NCBI GenBank assembly: GCA_958295685.1
Contig: OY282365.1
Coordinates: forward strand, 2,453,954 to 2,517,953
Source of the DNA: an uncultured Dehalococcoidia bacterium
Lineage (GTDB): Bacteria; Chloroflexota; Dehalococcoidia; Lucifugimonadales; CATQGZ01
Direction: 5' to 3'
Length of the DNA stretch: 64,000 nucleotides
Part shown: in pieces, positions 53,945 through 62,350 of the stretch
Layout of the letters: the number at the start of each line of letters is the position of its first letter
How positions within the stretch are numbered: the first letter of the stretch is position 1
Made by a program: the position numbers and the translations under genes
Notes under the pieces: generated by a model
The model's input: the letters and a program-made list of their open reading frames with translations, nothing else
What the model was told of the DNA's origin: nothing
Database searches by the model: none

Positions 53945-55465
53945 CTATTCGTCCGGCGGCGCGACTGGGGCCTCTCCCATTATGGACTCCTCAGCGTACA
54001 CCCTGTACTGGTTGGGCTTTCCCGGCGAGACGTGCAGCGCCTTCCAGACCTCCCGGCCGCTCCCGTCCACCTCCACGATGGTGTAGACCCTGCAGCACGG
54101 GTCGGCGAAGCTCGCCCCGAACATCACCACGGTGTTTCCGTTGTCCAGCCGCTGGACGCTGGAGCAGCAGACGGCGAACAGCGGCGGGCGGTGGCTGTAT
54201 TCCCAGGCCGTGGAGGCGACCATCCGCTCCGTGTCCAGCTTGAGTTCCAGCGCCCTGGAGAAGCGCCCTCCCTCCGACGCGGGCCGGCGGTTCCCGTTGT
54301 CGAACATGAGCACGTTCCCGTTCGGGAGAGGTATGGCGGTGTGCTGGGCGTAGAACCGGTCCCTGGGGCTGGAGAAGGTGAAGTCGCTTCCCGGCCCGCC
54401 CAGCCGCCACTGCACCGACTCGAAGTCCGGGGCTATCGAGACCACCTGGTTGAGGTGTCCCAGGGAGACCAGAACGCTCCCGTCCTCGGCCATGAACGCC
54501 GAGTTTCCGTGGCTCCAGTCCTCCACTCTCCTGTCCCGCTCACAGCCTCCCCAGAGCGGATGCCCTGGCAGACGGTAGTTCGACTCCGGCTCCACCCGCT
54601 CCTCCGGCGATATGAAGTCGAAGATGTTCCAGACGATCTCCGCCTCGCCCGTCGCCGGGTCCCACATGCCGACGGTGTCGCCCTCCTGCGGGACGGGGCG
54701 GCCCTCGTAGCCCTCCCACAGCACCTCTCTCGACAGATACAGAACTCGGCCGTCCGGGAGCGCCTGCACCTCGTGGTGGATCGGCCCGAATCCGTCGCAG
54801 TCGTCGGGATGACGCGCCACCTCCACACCCCACGGGGTGATTTCCACAATGCCCAGAGCAGTCGTGCCGCCCTTGAAGCCCGCCAGATACACGATGTTGC
54901 CGTTGCTTCTGCGCGACATGACGTAAGGCTGCTCGCCATCGGGCGGCTCGAAGTACCAGACCACCCTCCCCGCTCCGTCGAACGCCGCCAGCCCTACGAA
55001 CTCATGCTGCCGGAATTCGAGGAAGGTCACGTCGAGAGTGGGCGCCCCGCCCAGGACTTCGAACCGGGCGGCGGCGAGCCCGTCGGGGAGCATCCCCGAC
55101 GTGAATGCGCCGCTGGGTCCCGCGGCGGTACGCCCGTCAGGGCCGGTCGCGTACACCTGGAAGGCGTATTCCGTCCCCGCCCTGAGACGGACGGCGTACG
55201 CCTCGTAACGCGCGCCGTCCGAAGCGAAGTCCGGCGACCGAAGCCGCTCGATTCCCTCGGCCCAGTACTCCACGTAGACGTGGCCGGGAAACTCGAGCTC
55301 CCCGCTGATCCGCGCGATGAGCGCGTTGCCGTCGATCAGAGAGGCCGAGGCGGTCAGCGGCCTAGGGATCGGTTCGGGGGAAAACAGGGCGCAGGACGCC
55401 CCCAGAACGGCCGACAACACGGCAAGAGCGAGCAGGCGAACCCGAGGCCCACCCAAATCCCTCAT
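53945..55465 (-). CDS. Arylsulfotransferase-family lipoprotein
   Basis: 506-residue secreted protein of the arylsulfotransferase (ASST) beta-propeller family, which may move sulfate between phenolic compounds or have a non-catalytic role. The signal peptide is RLLALAVLSAVLGASC with a possible lipidated Cys. A fibronectin-like domain (about residues 30-120) precedes the propeller: VVWYFEPPDGEQPYVMSRRS, IHHEVQALPDGRVLYLSRE, DWSHGNSAFMAEDGSVLVSL and HTAIPLPNGNVLMFDNGNRR are the repeated blades. The frame is open 100 codons upstream through array element G; the ATG at 55465 before the signal peptide is the better start. Confidence 0.82.
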   Translation of the reverse strand: MRDLGGPRVRLLALAVLSAVLGASCALFSPEPIPRPLTASASLIDGNALIARISGELEFPGHVYVEYWAEGIERLRSPDFASDGARYEAYAVRLRAGTEYAFQVYATGPDGRTAAGPSGAFTSGMLPDGLAAARFEVLGGAPTLDVTFLEFRQHEFVGLAAFDGAGRVVWYFEPPDGEQPYVMSRRSNGNIVYLAGFKGGTTALGIVEITPWGVEVARHPDDCDGFGPIHHEVQALPDGRVLYLSREVLWEGYEGRPVPQEGDTVGMWDPATGEAEIVWNIFDFISPEERVEPESNYRLPGHPLWGGCERDRRVEDWSHGNSAFMAEDGSVLVSLGHLNQVVSIAPDFESVQWRLGGPGSDFTFSSPRDRFYAQHTAIPLPNGNVLMFDNGNRRPASEGGRFSRALELKLDTERMVASTAWEYSHRPPLFAVCCSSVQRLDNGNTVVMFGASFADPCCRVYTIVEVDGSGREVWKALHVSPGKPNQYRVYAEESIMGEAPVAPPDE

Positions 55466-55803
55466 CCGGTTGACTGGGGCGCCTCGACGGTCCCCGCGTC
55501 CGTCGGCCTCGGCGGAGCGGGGCCTCGCGCCTCCGTGGGTGATTTTTTTGCTGAAAGTGTCGGATTTCCGTAGCTGAGAAGGCCGATTTAGCTTTGCGGT
55601 TGCCCGACACTTTCCGACACTTATCCGACACTTATCCGACAGTTTTCCGACACTTATCCGACACTTTCCGACACCTTTCCGACACCTTTCCGACACCTTT
55701 CCGACAGGTCGATCCAGGCGATTGAGGAGTCCTGCGTGCGGATCATGGAGAGAGGCCGTCTGCGTCATGGGCATAGCATAGCACAGCGGTTCGGTGTCGT
55801 CAA
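55466..55803 (-). repeat. Array element G (TGTCGGATA/TGTCGGAAAGG subtype)
   Basis: Minus-strand copy abutting the arylsulfotransferase start codon. Promoter TTGACG (55798-55803), 17 bases, TATGCT (55775-55780), short ORF (MTQTASLHDPHAGLLNRLD), about ten 10-12-bp units, core CTCAGCTACGG, inverted unit ATCCGACACTTT, and the GCGCCCCAGTCAACC tail. It is likely the gene's promoter and leader. Confidence 0.8.
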
Positions 55804-55846
55804 GTCGTTCTCGCCGCCAGGCACTGGGAGGGCATCCTCAGGGTGT

Positions 55847-55876
55847 TTGACACCGTGCGGCCCTGCTGGGTACCAT
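55847..55876 (+). promoter_or_regulatory. Promoter of the SDR gene
   Basis: TTGACA (55847-55852), 18 bases, TACCAT (55871-55876), 31 bases before the start codon. Confidence 0.6.
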
Positions 55877-55907
55877 CGGCGGCCAGCTATTGGAGGGCGG
55901 TGAGCGC

Positions 55908-56675
55908 ATGAAGGGCAGGACGGCGCTGGTGACCGGCGGGGGCTCGGGCATAGGCGAGGCGGCCTGCGTGCTGCTGGCCGAGGCGGGCGGGCGCGTCGCC
56001 GTGGCCGACGTGGACCCTGGCCGCGCCGCGGCGGTGGCGGACAGGATCGCGGGAGCGGGCGGAGAGGCGGTCCCGGTCGTCGGGGACGTCTCCAGCGACG
56101 ACGGCGCCCGAGCCATCGTCAGGGAGGCCCTGGACCGCCTCGGCAGGCTCGACGTCCTGGTCACCTCGGCCGGTCTCGGAACCAACCTCCCCCTCGCAGA
56201 GGTGACGGACGAGTTCGCGGAGCGGATACTCTCCGTGAACCTGAAGGGCACCCTCTTCATGGCAAAGCACGCCTCCCTGGCGATGATGCAGTCCGGCGGC
56301 GGCTCGATCGTGACCGTCGCCTCGGCCACGGCGATCCGGCCCAGGCCGAACATGCCGGTCTACGCCGCGAGCAAGGGCGCCGTCGTCTCGCTCACACGCT
56401 CCTTAGCCATAGACCTCGCGCAGCACGGCATCAGGGCGAACTGTGTCTGCCCAGGGTCCACGGCCACCCCCATGCTCGACAGGCACTATTCCAGAATGGC
56501 CGACGGAGAGGAGCGCCGGAGGCACAACATCCGAAGCGTCCCGATGGACAGGGAGGGCCGACCCGATGAGCTCGCCAGGGCCATCCTCTTCCTCGCCTCG
56601 GACGACGCCTCTTACGTGACCGGGCAGGCACTGGGAGTCGACGGGGGGACCACCGCGGGGATCCGCATCCACTGA
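55908..56675 (+). CDS. Short-chain dehydrogenase/reductase
   Basis: 255-residue classical SDR with all catalytic elements: TGGGSGIG, SAG in the NNAG position, Ser in VTVASATAI, YAASKGAV (Tyr-Lys) and GVDGGTTAG at the end. Substrate unknown; 3-oxoacyl or polyol type. Start ATG 55908 with TGGAGGG upstream. It is monocistronic. Confidence 0.9.
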   Translation: MKGRTALVTGGGSGIGEAACVLLAEAGGRVAVADVDPGRAAAVADRIAGAGGEAVPVVGDVSSDDGARAIVREALDRLGRLDVLVTSAGLGTNLPLAEVTDEFAERILSVNLKGTLFMAKHASLAMMQSGGGSIVTVASATAIRPRPNMPVYAASKGAVVSLTRSLAIDLAQHGIRANCVCPGSTATPMLDRHYSRMADGEERRRHNIRSVPMDREGRPDELARAILFLASDDASYVTGQALGVDGGTTAGIRIH

Positions 56676-56700
56676 AGGTGAAGGGAGAGTCAGTGGCGAG

Positions 56701-56713
56701 TGACCAGTGGTCA
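56701..56713. promoter_or_regulatory. Palindrome TGACCA-G-TGGTCA
   Basis: Perfect 6-bp arms, flanked by two TCAGTGG direct repeats, about 40 bases before the Cache-protein promoter. Possible operator. Confidence 0.35.
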
Positions 56714-56755
56714 GTGGAGAGCGCTCCTCAAAGTCTGAACAGTTTCGTCGGGGAC

Positions 56756-56785
56756 TTGGCACTTCCCGCCGTAACTTGATAGAGT
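56756..56785 (+). promoter_or_regulatory. Promoter of the double-Cache lipoprotein
   Basis: TTGGCA (56756-56761), 18 bases, TAGAGT (56780-56785). Confidence 0.55.
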
Positions 56786-56858
56786 GAATCATGGCTCCCC
56801 GCATGATCCCCGATACACGGGCGGACTCGTCCGCCCGACGCATAAGGAGGCGTTGCCG

Positions 56859-57758
56859 ATGTCCCGAAGGATAGGCGTCATAGTTGCCGCCGCCGCGATA
56901 GCCGCTCTCGCTGTCTCCATCGCCGCCTGCAGGGTCGATGAGGAGCGCGCCTCGGTGGACGTCAATTCCATATCGAAGTCCGCGGAGCCGGGCGGCTACA
57001 CGAAGGCATTCGTGGAGCAGGCGCTCAGGCGCTACGAGGCCACCGGCCGCGAGTCCACGGTCGCCCACTACAACACGCCGGGCAGCGTCGACGGCGACTG
57101 GTACGTCTTCATCATCGACGAAGGCGGCGCCATCGTCTCCCACGCCACCCGGCCGGAGCGCGTCGGCCTGACCTTCGACGACATGGTGGACGTGACCGGC
57201 TACCACTACGGCGCAGACTTCGCCGCCGCGACCGGCAGCGGCAGATGGGTCGACTACACGTACCTGAACCCCACGAGCGGCGGCTATGAGATGAAGCGCT
57301 CTTGGGTCGTCAACCGCGACGGCCTGATATTCGGGTCCGGCTGGTACGACAGGAGCGTGGCCAATCCGCTTCCGTCCAAGACCGATGAGCCGGACAAGTA
57401 CACGAAGGCATTCGTCGAGCGCGCGCTCAGACGCTACGAGACCAACGGCCGCGAGGGCACGATCGCCTACTACAACACGCCGGCCAGCATCGACGGCGAC
57501 TGGTACGTCTTCATCGTCGATGAAGACGGCTCCGTCGTCTCCCACGCCGCCCGGCCGGATAGCGTCGGCCTGACCTTCGACGACATGGTGGACGTGACCG
57601 GCTACGACTACGGCGCAGACATCGCCGCCGCGACCGGCAGCGGCCGGTGGGTCAGCTACACGCACATGAACCCCGCGAGCGGCATAGACGAGAAGAAGCA
57701 CTCGTGGGTCGTGAGGCACGACGGCCTGATATTCGGGTCCGGCTGGTACGAGAAGTAG
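56859..57758 (+). CDS. Lipoprotein with two tandem Cache-like domains
   Basis: 299 residues. The lipobox VSIAAC (Cys24) is followed by two about 110-residue copies of one Cache-type sensor domain (YTKAFVEQALRRYEATGRES and YTKAFVERALRRYETNGREG; both contain DGDWYVFI, VGLTFDDMVDVTGY, and FGSGWY). There is no membrane helix or signalling domain after them, so it is a free extracytoplasmic ligand-binding protein rather than a receptor. AAGGAGG eight bases before ATG 56859 fixes the start. Confidence 0.85.
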   Translation: MSRRIGVIVAAAAIAALAVSIAACRVDEERASVDVNSISKSAEPGGYTKAFVEQALRRYEATGRESTVAHYNTPGSVDGDWYVFIIDEGGAIVSHATRPERVGLTFDDMVDVTGYHYGADFAAATGSGRWVDYTYLNPTSGGYEMKRSWVVNRDGLIFGSGWYDRSVANPLPSKTDEPDKYTKAFVERALRRYETNGREGTIAYYNTPASIDGDWYVFIVDEDGSVVSHAARPDSVGLTFDDMVDVTGYDYGADIAAATGSGRWVSYTHMNPASGIDEKKHSWVVRHDGLIFGSGWYEK

Positions 57759-57781
57759 CCCGCCGCGGGGCTTCGCCAGAT

Positions 57782-57811
57782 TTGACACCGGCTTCGCTGG
57801 TGCCCTATCAT
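57782..57811 (+). promoter_or_regulatory. Promoter of the tRNA cluster
   Basis: TTGACA (57782-57787), 18 bases, TATCAT (57806-57811), 23 bases before tRNA-Met. Confidence 0.65.
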
Positions 57812-57834
57812 TCAGTCTGGGGTATGACCCAGGT

Positions 57835-57907
57835 GGCAACGTAGCTCAGCGGTTAGAGCGGGCGCTTCATAAGCGCTAGGTCACAGGTTCGAACCCTGTC
57901 GTTGCCA
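57835..57907 (+). tRNA. tRNA-Met (CAT)
   Basis: Acceptor stem GGCAACG/CGTTGCC, D-loop AGCGGTTAGA, anticodon CAT in TTCATAA, GGTTCGAACC T-arm. It could instead be the lysidine-modified tRNA-Ile. CCA is not encoded. Confidence 0.93.
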
Positions 57908-57981
57908 CTCTCGAGGCGGCGCAGGGTCGGCGGCTCGGCTGCGGGGGTGCGGTACAGTGTGGCCGCCGCGCTGGAGGTCCA

Positions 57982-58053
57982 GGGCGGTTAGCTCAGTGGT
58001 TAGAGCGCTCGCCTCACACGCGAGAGGTCCGAGGTTCAAGTCCTCGACCGCCC
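57982..58053 (+). tRNA. tRNA-Val (CAC)
   Basis: Acceptor stem GGGCGGT/ACCGCCC, anticodon stem CTCGC/GCGAG with loop CTCACAC, anticodon CAC, GGTTCAAGTCC T-arm. Confidence 0.94.
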
Positions 58054-58077
58054 ACACCGTCGGGCGGCGGGTCTAAG

Positions 58078-58164
58078 TGCCGAAGTGGCGGAACGGTAGA
58101 CGCGCTACGTTCAGGACGTAGTGCCCGCAAGGGTGTGTGGGTTCGAATCCCTCCTTCGGCACCA
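58078..58164 (+). tRNA. tRNA-Leu (CAG)
   Basis: Class II tRNA; acceptor GCCGAAG/CTTCGGC, anticodon stem CTACG/CGTAG with loop TTCAGGA, anticodon CAG, long variable arm (TGCCCGCAAGGGTG). CCA appears encoded at 58162-58164, unlike the Leu(CAA) gene. Confidence 0.95.
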
Positions 58165-58185
58165 GCATATTCCCCCTGCCGCTCC

Positions 58186-60099
58186 TCAGGGCACGATCGG
58201 CAGCGCCGCGTGCGAGGCGCGGCCCCGGTCCAGATACACGGTGTTCCGCGCCTTCAGCGTGTGCGTGTGCCTCCCCATCGGCTCCCCGGTGTTCGGGTTC
58301 ACGTCGAACCGGGGGAAGTTGCTGCCGGCGACGTCCAGCCTGATCCGGTGGCCCGCCTTGAACAGGTTGCTGACCGGCGGCAGGGCCACCCGTACCCGGT
58401 ACACCCCGCCCGGCTCCATCATCTCGGCACGCTCGAAGCCGCTGCGGTACCGCGCCCGGATGATCGAGTCGGCCAGGTTGAGGTGATAGCCTTCCGGGAA
58501 GGCCTCGCTGGGTGGGTAGACGTCCAGCAGCTTGGCAGTGAAGTCCGTGTCGACCGCCGAGGACGACACCCACATGTTGACCTCGACGCTCCCGGTGACC
58601 TCTACGTCCGACCGCAGCGGCTCCGTCTGAAACACCAGCACGTCGGGACGGTCGGCCAGCCGCGGGTAGGGATGCCGCGCGCCGACGAGACCGGGCCTCT
58701 CCTTCTGGTGAGCGCCGCCGTCAGGGAAGATGGGGCGCATATAGTCCCTGGGGTCGCCCGTCAGGAAATCGAAACCCTCCGGGAAGGGCGTGAGCTCGGA
58801 GACCGCGCCGGTCGCCGATATGGTCGGAACGGGCCGCTCCGGGTCATGGGTGAACGAGACGGGCGGGGCGTCCTCCTCGGGCCGCCCGGTCGACAGGCCG
58901 CCGCCGGAGCGCAGGTAGTACGTGACGCGCCGCGTCCTGGCGATGGGCCACTCCCGCTCGTGCCTCCACCGCCCGCCGTGATCGAGCCGCCCTGCCTCGT
59001 TCCGCCTGCCGCTCCCTCCGCCCATGACGAATATCCGAACCGGCGGGTCGTCCTCGACCCCGTTGGGTATGCCCTTCAGCCACCGGTCGAACCATCGGAG
59101 CCGCTGCGCGCCGTAGCCCTCGACGCCGTAGGCGGCCTCGGGGCCGAAGTCCACGCCGCCCGCCCAGGTCTGGCCGCTCCTGCGGCCCCCGTGATTCCAG
59201 GGCCCCATATCCAACCGCTGAGGCGTCCGATTCTTCGACGACATCGCCTCGTACTGCCCCGTCATCGCGGCCGCGAACGGATCGTACCAGCCGCCTGAGA
59301 AGACGCCGGGTATGTCGGCCGCCCTGTGAAAGTGGGGCTCCTGGTTGCACGCCTCCATCTCCCAGAACTCGTCGTACTCGCCCCGGTAGTAGTAGTCGAA
59401 GAGTGTCTTCTCCAGGTTCGGCACCGCCCTCAGCGGAGTCGATCCCGGCTCGAAAGGCATGGACCCAACCAGCTCCCTCATGTTCTTCCAGCCCTCCAGA
59501 ACGGCCCACCGGGCGGCAGGGTCGCCCGCAATCTCCGGCGCGTCGTGAGCGTGGAGGAACAGAGCCGAGAACATCCACAGCGCCATAGCCCCGCCCTCGC
59601 GCGCCTCGTGAGCGAAGATGTTCGTGGGCGCGACGTCCACCCACACGGCGGTCAGGTGCGGCGGCCTGGCGAGCTGGGCGACCGTCTGGACGATTCCCCC
59701 GTGCGAACTCCCGGTCATGCCCACCCGGCCGTTGGACCACGGCTGCGACGCGACCCACTCCACCGTGTCGTAGCCGTCCTCCCCCTCCCGCGCGTTGGCC
59801 GTGTGGAAGTACTGCCCGACCCCTTCGGACGCCCGGCGGCCTCGGAGGTCCTGTATGACCACCACGTAGCCCCTGGGCGTGAAGTACTCGGCCACCGGCT
59901 CGACCCACAGCTGCCTCCACCTCTTGTCGTAAGACGTGCGGCCCAGTATGGCCGGAAGAGGGCCTGGCAATGGCTGCCCGTCCAGCGCCGGCCGGTAGAC
60001 GTCGGCCGCCAGACGTACCCCGTCCCGCATCGGCGTCATCACGTCCCTGTCCACGACGATCTCGTAGTCGGGGCCGGAGACGCCCGTCTCATGACTCAC
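58186..60099 (-). CDS. CocE/NonD-family alpha/beta hydrolase
   Basis: 637 residues of the X-Pro dipeptidyl-peptidase / cocaine-esterase family. Catalytic triad by motif: Ser132 in GMTGSSHGG, Asp273 in GGWYDPF, His303 in GPWNHGG. The C-terminal jelly-roll domain follows (TGSVEVNMWVSSSAVDTDF, FPRFDVNPNTGEPMG). No signal peptide. It starts at GTG 60099, overlapping the HtrA-like gene by GTGA; longer open frame upstream is a shadow. It could be an esterase, amidase or peptidase. Confidence 0.9.
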   Translation of the reverse strand: MSHETGVSGPDYEIVVDRDVMTPMRDGVRLAADVYRPALDGQPLPGPLPAILGRTSYDKRWRQLWVEPVAEYFTPRGYVVVIQDLRGRRASEGVGQYFHTANAREGEDGYDTVEWVASQPWSNGRVGMTGSSHGGIVQTVAQLARPPHLTAVWVDVAPTNIFAHEAREGGAMALWMFSALFLHAHDAPEIAGDPAARWAVLEGWKNMRELVGSMPFEPGSTPLRAVPNLEKTLFDYYYRGEYDEFWEMEACNQEPHFHRAADIPGVFSGGWYDPFAAAMTGQYEAMSSKNRTPQRLDMGPWNHGGRRSGQTWAGGVDFGPEAAYGVEGYGAQRLRWFDRWLKGIPNGVEDDPPVRIFVMGGGSGRRNEAGRLDHGGRWRHEREWPIARTRRVTYYLRSGGGLSTGRPEEDAPPVSFTHDPERPVPTISATGAVSELTPFPEGFDFLTGDPRDYMRPIFPDGGAHQKERPGLVGARHPYPRLADRPDVLVFQTEPLRSDVEVTGSVEVNMWVSSSAVDTDFTAKLLDVYPPSEAFPEGYHLNLADSIIRARYRSGFERAEMMEPGGVYRVRVALPPVSNLFKAGHRIRLDVAGSNFPRFDVNPNTGEPMGRHTHTLKARNTVYLDRGRASHAALPIVP

Positions 60100-62300
60100 G
60101 GAGCCGCTCCCGCCGACCAGATGGTGAAGTCCTCGAACCTGGTGGACCTCCCGGCGATCCCGTGGCCCGCGAAGTAGGCCCCCACTGCGGACACACCCCC
60201 GGCGGCGTCCCAGCCGCTCAGGTCCAGCTTGTCCACGTAGGAGCCGTTTATGAACAGCCAGCCCTCCGCTCCCAGCGCGATGATACGGATATGGTTGCCG
60301 CCACTCCCTGTCGATATGTGGCTGGATTCCCGATTCGCCAACTGCTCGGTATAGACATCCCCTGTGCGCAGGCCATGGTACCACCGGCCTGACTCCGTGA
60401 AGACGATGGCGTGAAACTCGTTGAGGCGGCCGGCACGAATCAGGAAGCCGCTGCTCCAGGGGCCCTCACTCGCGGGGTACGGATTGAAGAACCGCGCCTC
60501 TATGACCCCGTCGGTCAGGGATGTGAACGCGCGGTGGGTGTCGATGAAGCCGCTGTCGGGGTTGTGCTCTATCGCCCCGTCACTGGGACCGTAAGCCCTC
60601 TGGAGACGGCGGACGGTGAAACCGGAGAAGCGCGTGGAGTGGCCGGTCAGCTCGTCTCCGTCGAACCAGGCCCCTATGAGGCGAACGGACCCGGCGGCCG
60701 TCCTCCCGCTCAGATCCAGCTCGGCCTCGTAGCTGCCGTTGATGAACAGCCACCCGGTGTTGCCGGATGCTATCACGCGGACGTGGTTTTCCGAGTCATG
60801 GGCCGTCCTGATGTTCTCGGACGAGCCTGTCCATAGCAGCCTGTCGGCGTCAGGGTCACCGATCCGCAGGTAGTGGCGAAAGTCCCCCGACTTGTGAAAG
60901 ACGATCACGTGCGAGGCGTTTCGACCCGTCCGCCTGATCATGAAGCCGCTGCTCCACGTCCTTCGGCTTATGTTGTGAGGGACCGTGAAGGTGGCCTCGG
61001 CCACGAAGTCGGCCACGTCCGTGCCGCTGTCGAACGTCGGTATGGAACCGTCTCTGGGGTCGTGGTCGAGCGTGCCGCTCTCAGGGCCGAAGACGGCCCT
61101 GGAGGTTCTCGGAGTCGGAGTCGCCGCCGCCGCGAAGAACCCCCCGGACCTCATTGCCGCAATGCGTTCGGTCAGGACGTCGAACCTGATTGCGTAGCCT
61201 ATCCCCTGAGCGGAGAAATCACGTCCCTGTATGGTGCGCTCAACCGACGTGTTCATGCCGACGACCTGGCCGCGGAGGTTCAGCAGCGGGCCTCCGCTGT
61301 TCCCCGGGTTGATGGCGGCGTCGGTCTGGACGTAGGCGACGCCTTTCAGAGTTCGAAAGGATGACACTATGCCCATAGTCACGGTCATTCTGTCTCCCAG
61401 GTCGAGCGGATACCCCAGAGCCACCACCTCCTCCCCCTCCCGCGCAGCCGCCGCAATGGGCAGCACGGTCAGCCGGCGGCCGCGCGCGTCCACCTTCAGC
61501 AGCGCAATGTCCCGCTGGGCGTCCGCCGAGACCACCCTCGACCTCAATCGAGTGCCGTCTTCGAACACCACGGCCACCTCCGACTGACCGGAGATGACGT
61601 GTTCGTTGGTCAGAACGTGTCCGGCCGAGTCGACGACGAACCCCGAGCCGGAACCGGAGGAGCCTTCAATGCGAACCACCCCGTCCCTCACCAGCTCCAC
61701 CAGATCCACGACCGACATCGCCGCTGAGGGCGTCGGCCTGGTGGGCGCGGGCATGGGCGTACTGGTGGGCGCGGGCGCGGGCCTGCTGGGCGGCGCGGGC
61801 GTGGGCGTGCTGGTTGGCACGGGTGTGGGCGTGCTGGTTGGTATGGGCGTGGGCGTGCTGGTTGGTACGGGCGTGGGCGTGCTGGTTGGTACGGGCGTGG
61901 GCGTGCTGGTTGGCACGGGCGTGGGCGTGCTGGTTGGTACGGGCGTGGGCGTGCTGGTTGGTACGGGCGTGGGCGTGCTGGTTGGTATGGGCGTGGGCGT
62001 GCTGGTTGGTACGGGTGTTGGCGTGTGCGTTGCGGTCGGAGTCGGCGTTACGGTGGGAGTGAGCGCCAGGGCCTCCATCGTGGCCTGAACCCTGGCCTGC
62101 ACGGTCGCCTGCATGTCAGGCACGGACGTGGGAGTGGCCGTCGGCATCGCCGCCGCGACCGCCGCCTGCACGGTCGCCTGGATGTCAGGGGTCGGCTCTG
62201 GTGGAGGCGTACGGACGCACGCCCCAACGCAGAGAGCCGCAGCGGCGGTCAGAGAAAGCCGCGTCAGCCAATTAACCGTATGTGACCGCAGCGCTGGCAT
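60096..62300 (-). CDS. HtrA-type serine protease lipoprotein with Pro-Thr linker and two C-terminal beta-sandwich domains
   Basis: 734 residues. Lipobox Cys28, two ATVQAxVxA repeats, then a long PTSTPTPV linker encoded by 24-bp tandem repeats. The protease domain has His234 (TNEHVIS), Asp264 (QRDIALLKV) and Ser335 (NPGNSGGPL). No PDZ domain follows; instead two similar about 165-residue domains end the protein, each holding GTLDHDP or GAIEHNP, WSSGFLIR and GWLFINGSYxxxLDLSG. They look like carbohydrate- or ligand-binding sandwiches. The start ATG 62300 matches its paralogue exactly. Confidence 0.88.
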   Translation of the reverse strand: MPALRSHTVNWLTRLSLTAAAALCVGACVRTPPPEPTPDIQATVQAAVAAAMPTATPTSVPDMQATVQARVQATMEALALTPTVTPTPTATHTPTPVPTSTPTPIPTSTPTPVPTSTPTPVPTSTPTPVPTSTPTPVPTSTPTPVPTSTPTPIPTSTPTPVPTSTPTPAPPSRPAPAPTSTPMPAPTRPTPSAAMSVVDLVELVRDGVVRIEGSSGSGSGFVVDSAGHVLTNEHVISGQSEVAVVFEDGTRLRSRVVSADAQRDIALLKVDARGRRLTVLPIAAAAREGEEVVALGYPLDLGDRMTVTMGIVSSFRTLKGVAYVQTDAAINPGNSGGPLLNLRGQVVGMNTSVERTIQGRDFSAQGIGYAIRFDVLTERIAAMRSGGFFAAAATPTPRTSRAVFGPESGTLDHDPRDGSIPTFDSGTDVADFVAEATFTVPHNISRRTWSSGFMIRRTGRNASHVIVFHKSGDFRHYLRIGDPDADRLLWTGSSENIRTAHDSENHVRVIASGNTGWLFINGSYEAELDLSGRTAAGSVRLIGAWFDGDELTGHSTRFSGFTVRRLQRAYGPSDGAIEHNPDSGFIDTHRAFTSLTDGVIEARFFNPYPASEGPWSSGFLIRAGRLNEFHAIVFTESGRWYHGLRTGDVYTEQLANRESSHISTGSGGNHIRIIALGAEGWLFINGSYVDKLDLSGWDAAGGVSAVGAYFAGHGIAGRSTRFEDFTIWSAGAAP
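61795..62020 (-). repeat. 24-bp tandem repeats coding the Pro-Thr linker
   Basis: About nine copies of a GTGGGCGTGCTGGTTGGTAC-type unit (plus-strand reading), each coding eight residues such as VPTSTPTP. Third-base differences are few, so copy number probably varies between strains. Confidence 0.85.
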
Positions 62301-62350
62301 ATACACGAGACCCATGTACACCCATTATTGCACTTTGACGCTCTCCCTGC

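Noticed and set aside
53945..55774. A 609-residue arylsulfotransferase with a novel N-terminal domain
   Set aside because: The first 100 codons are array element G; a signal peptide begins at the ATG at 55465.
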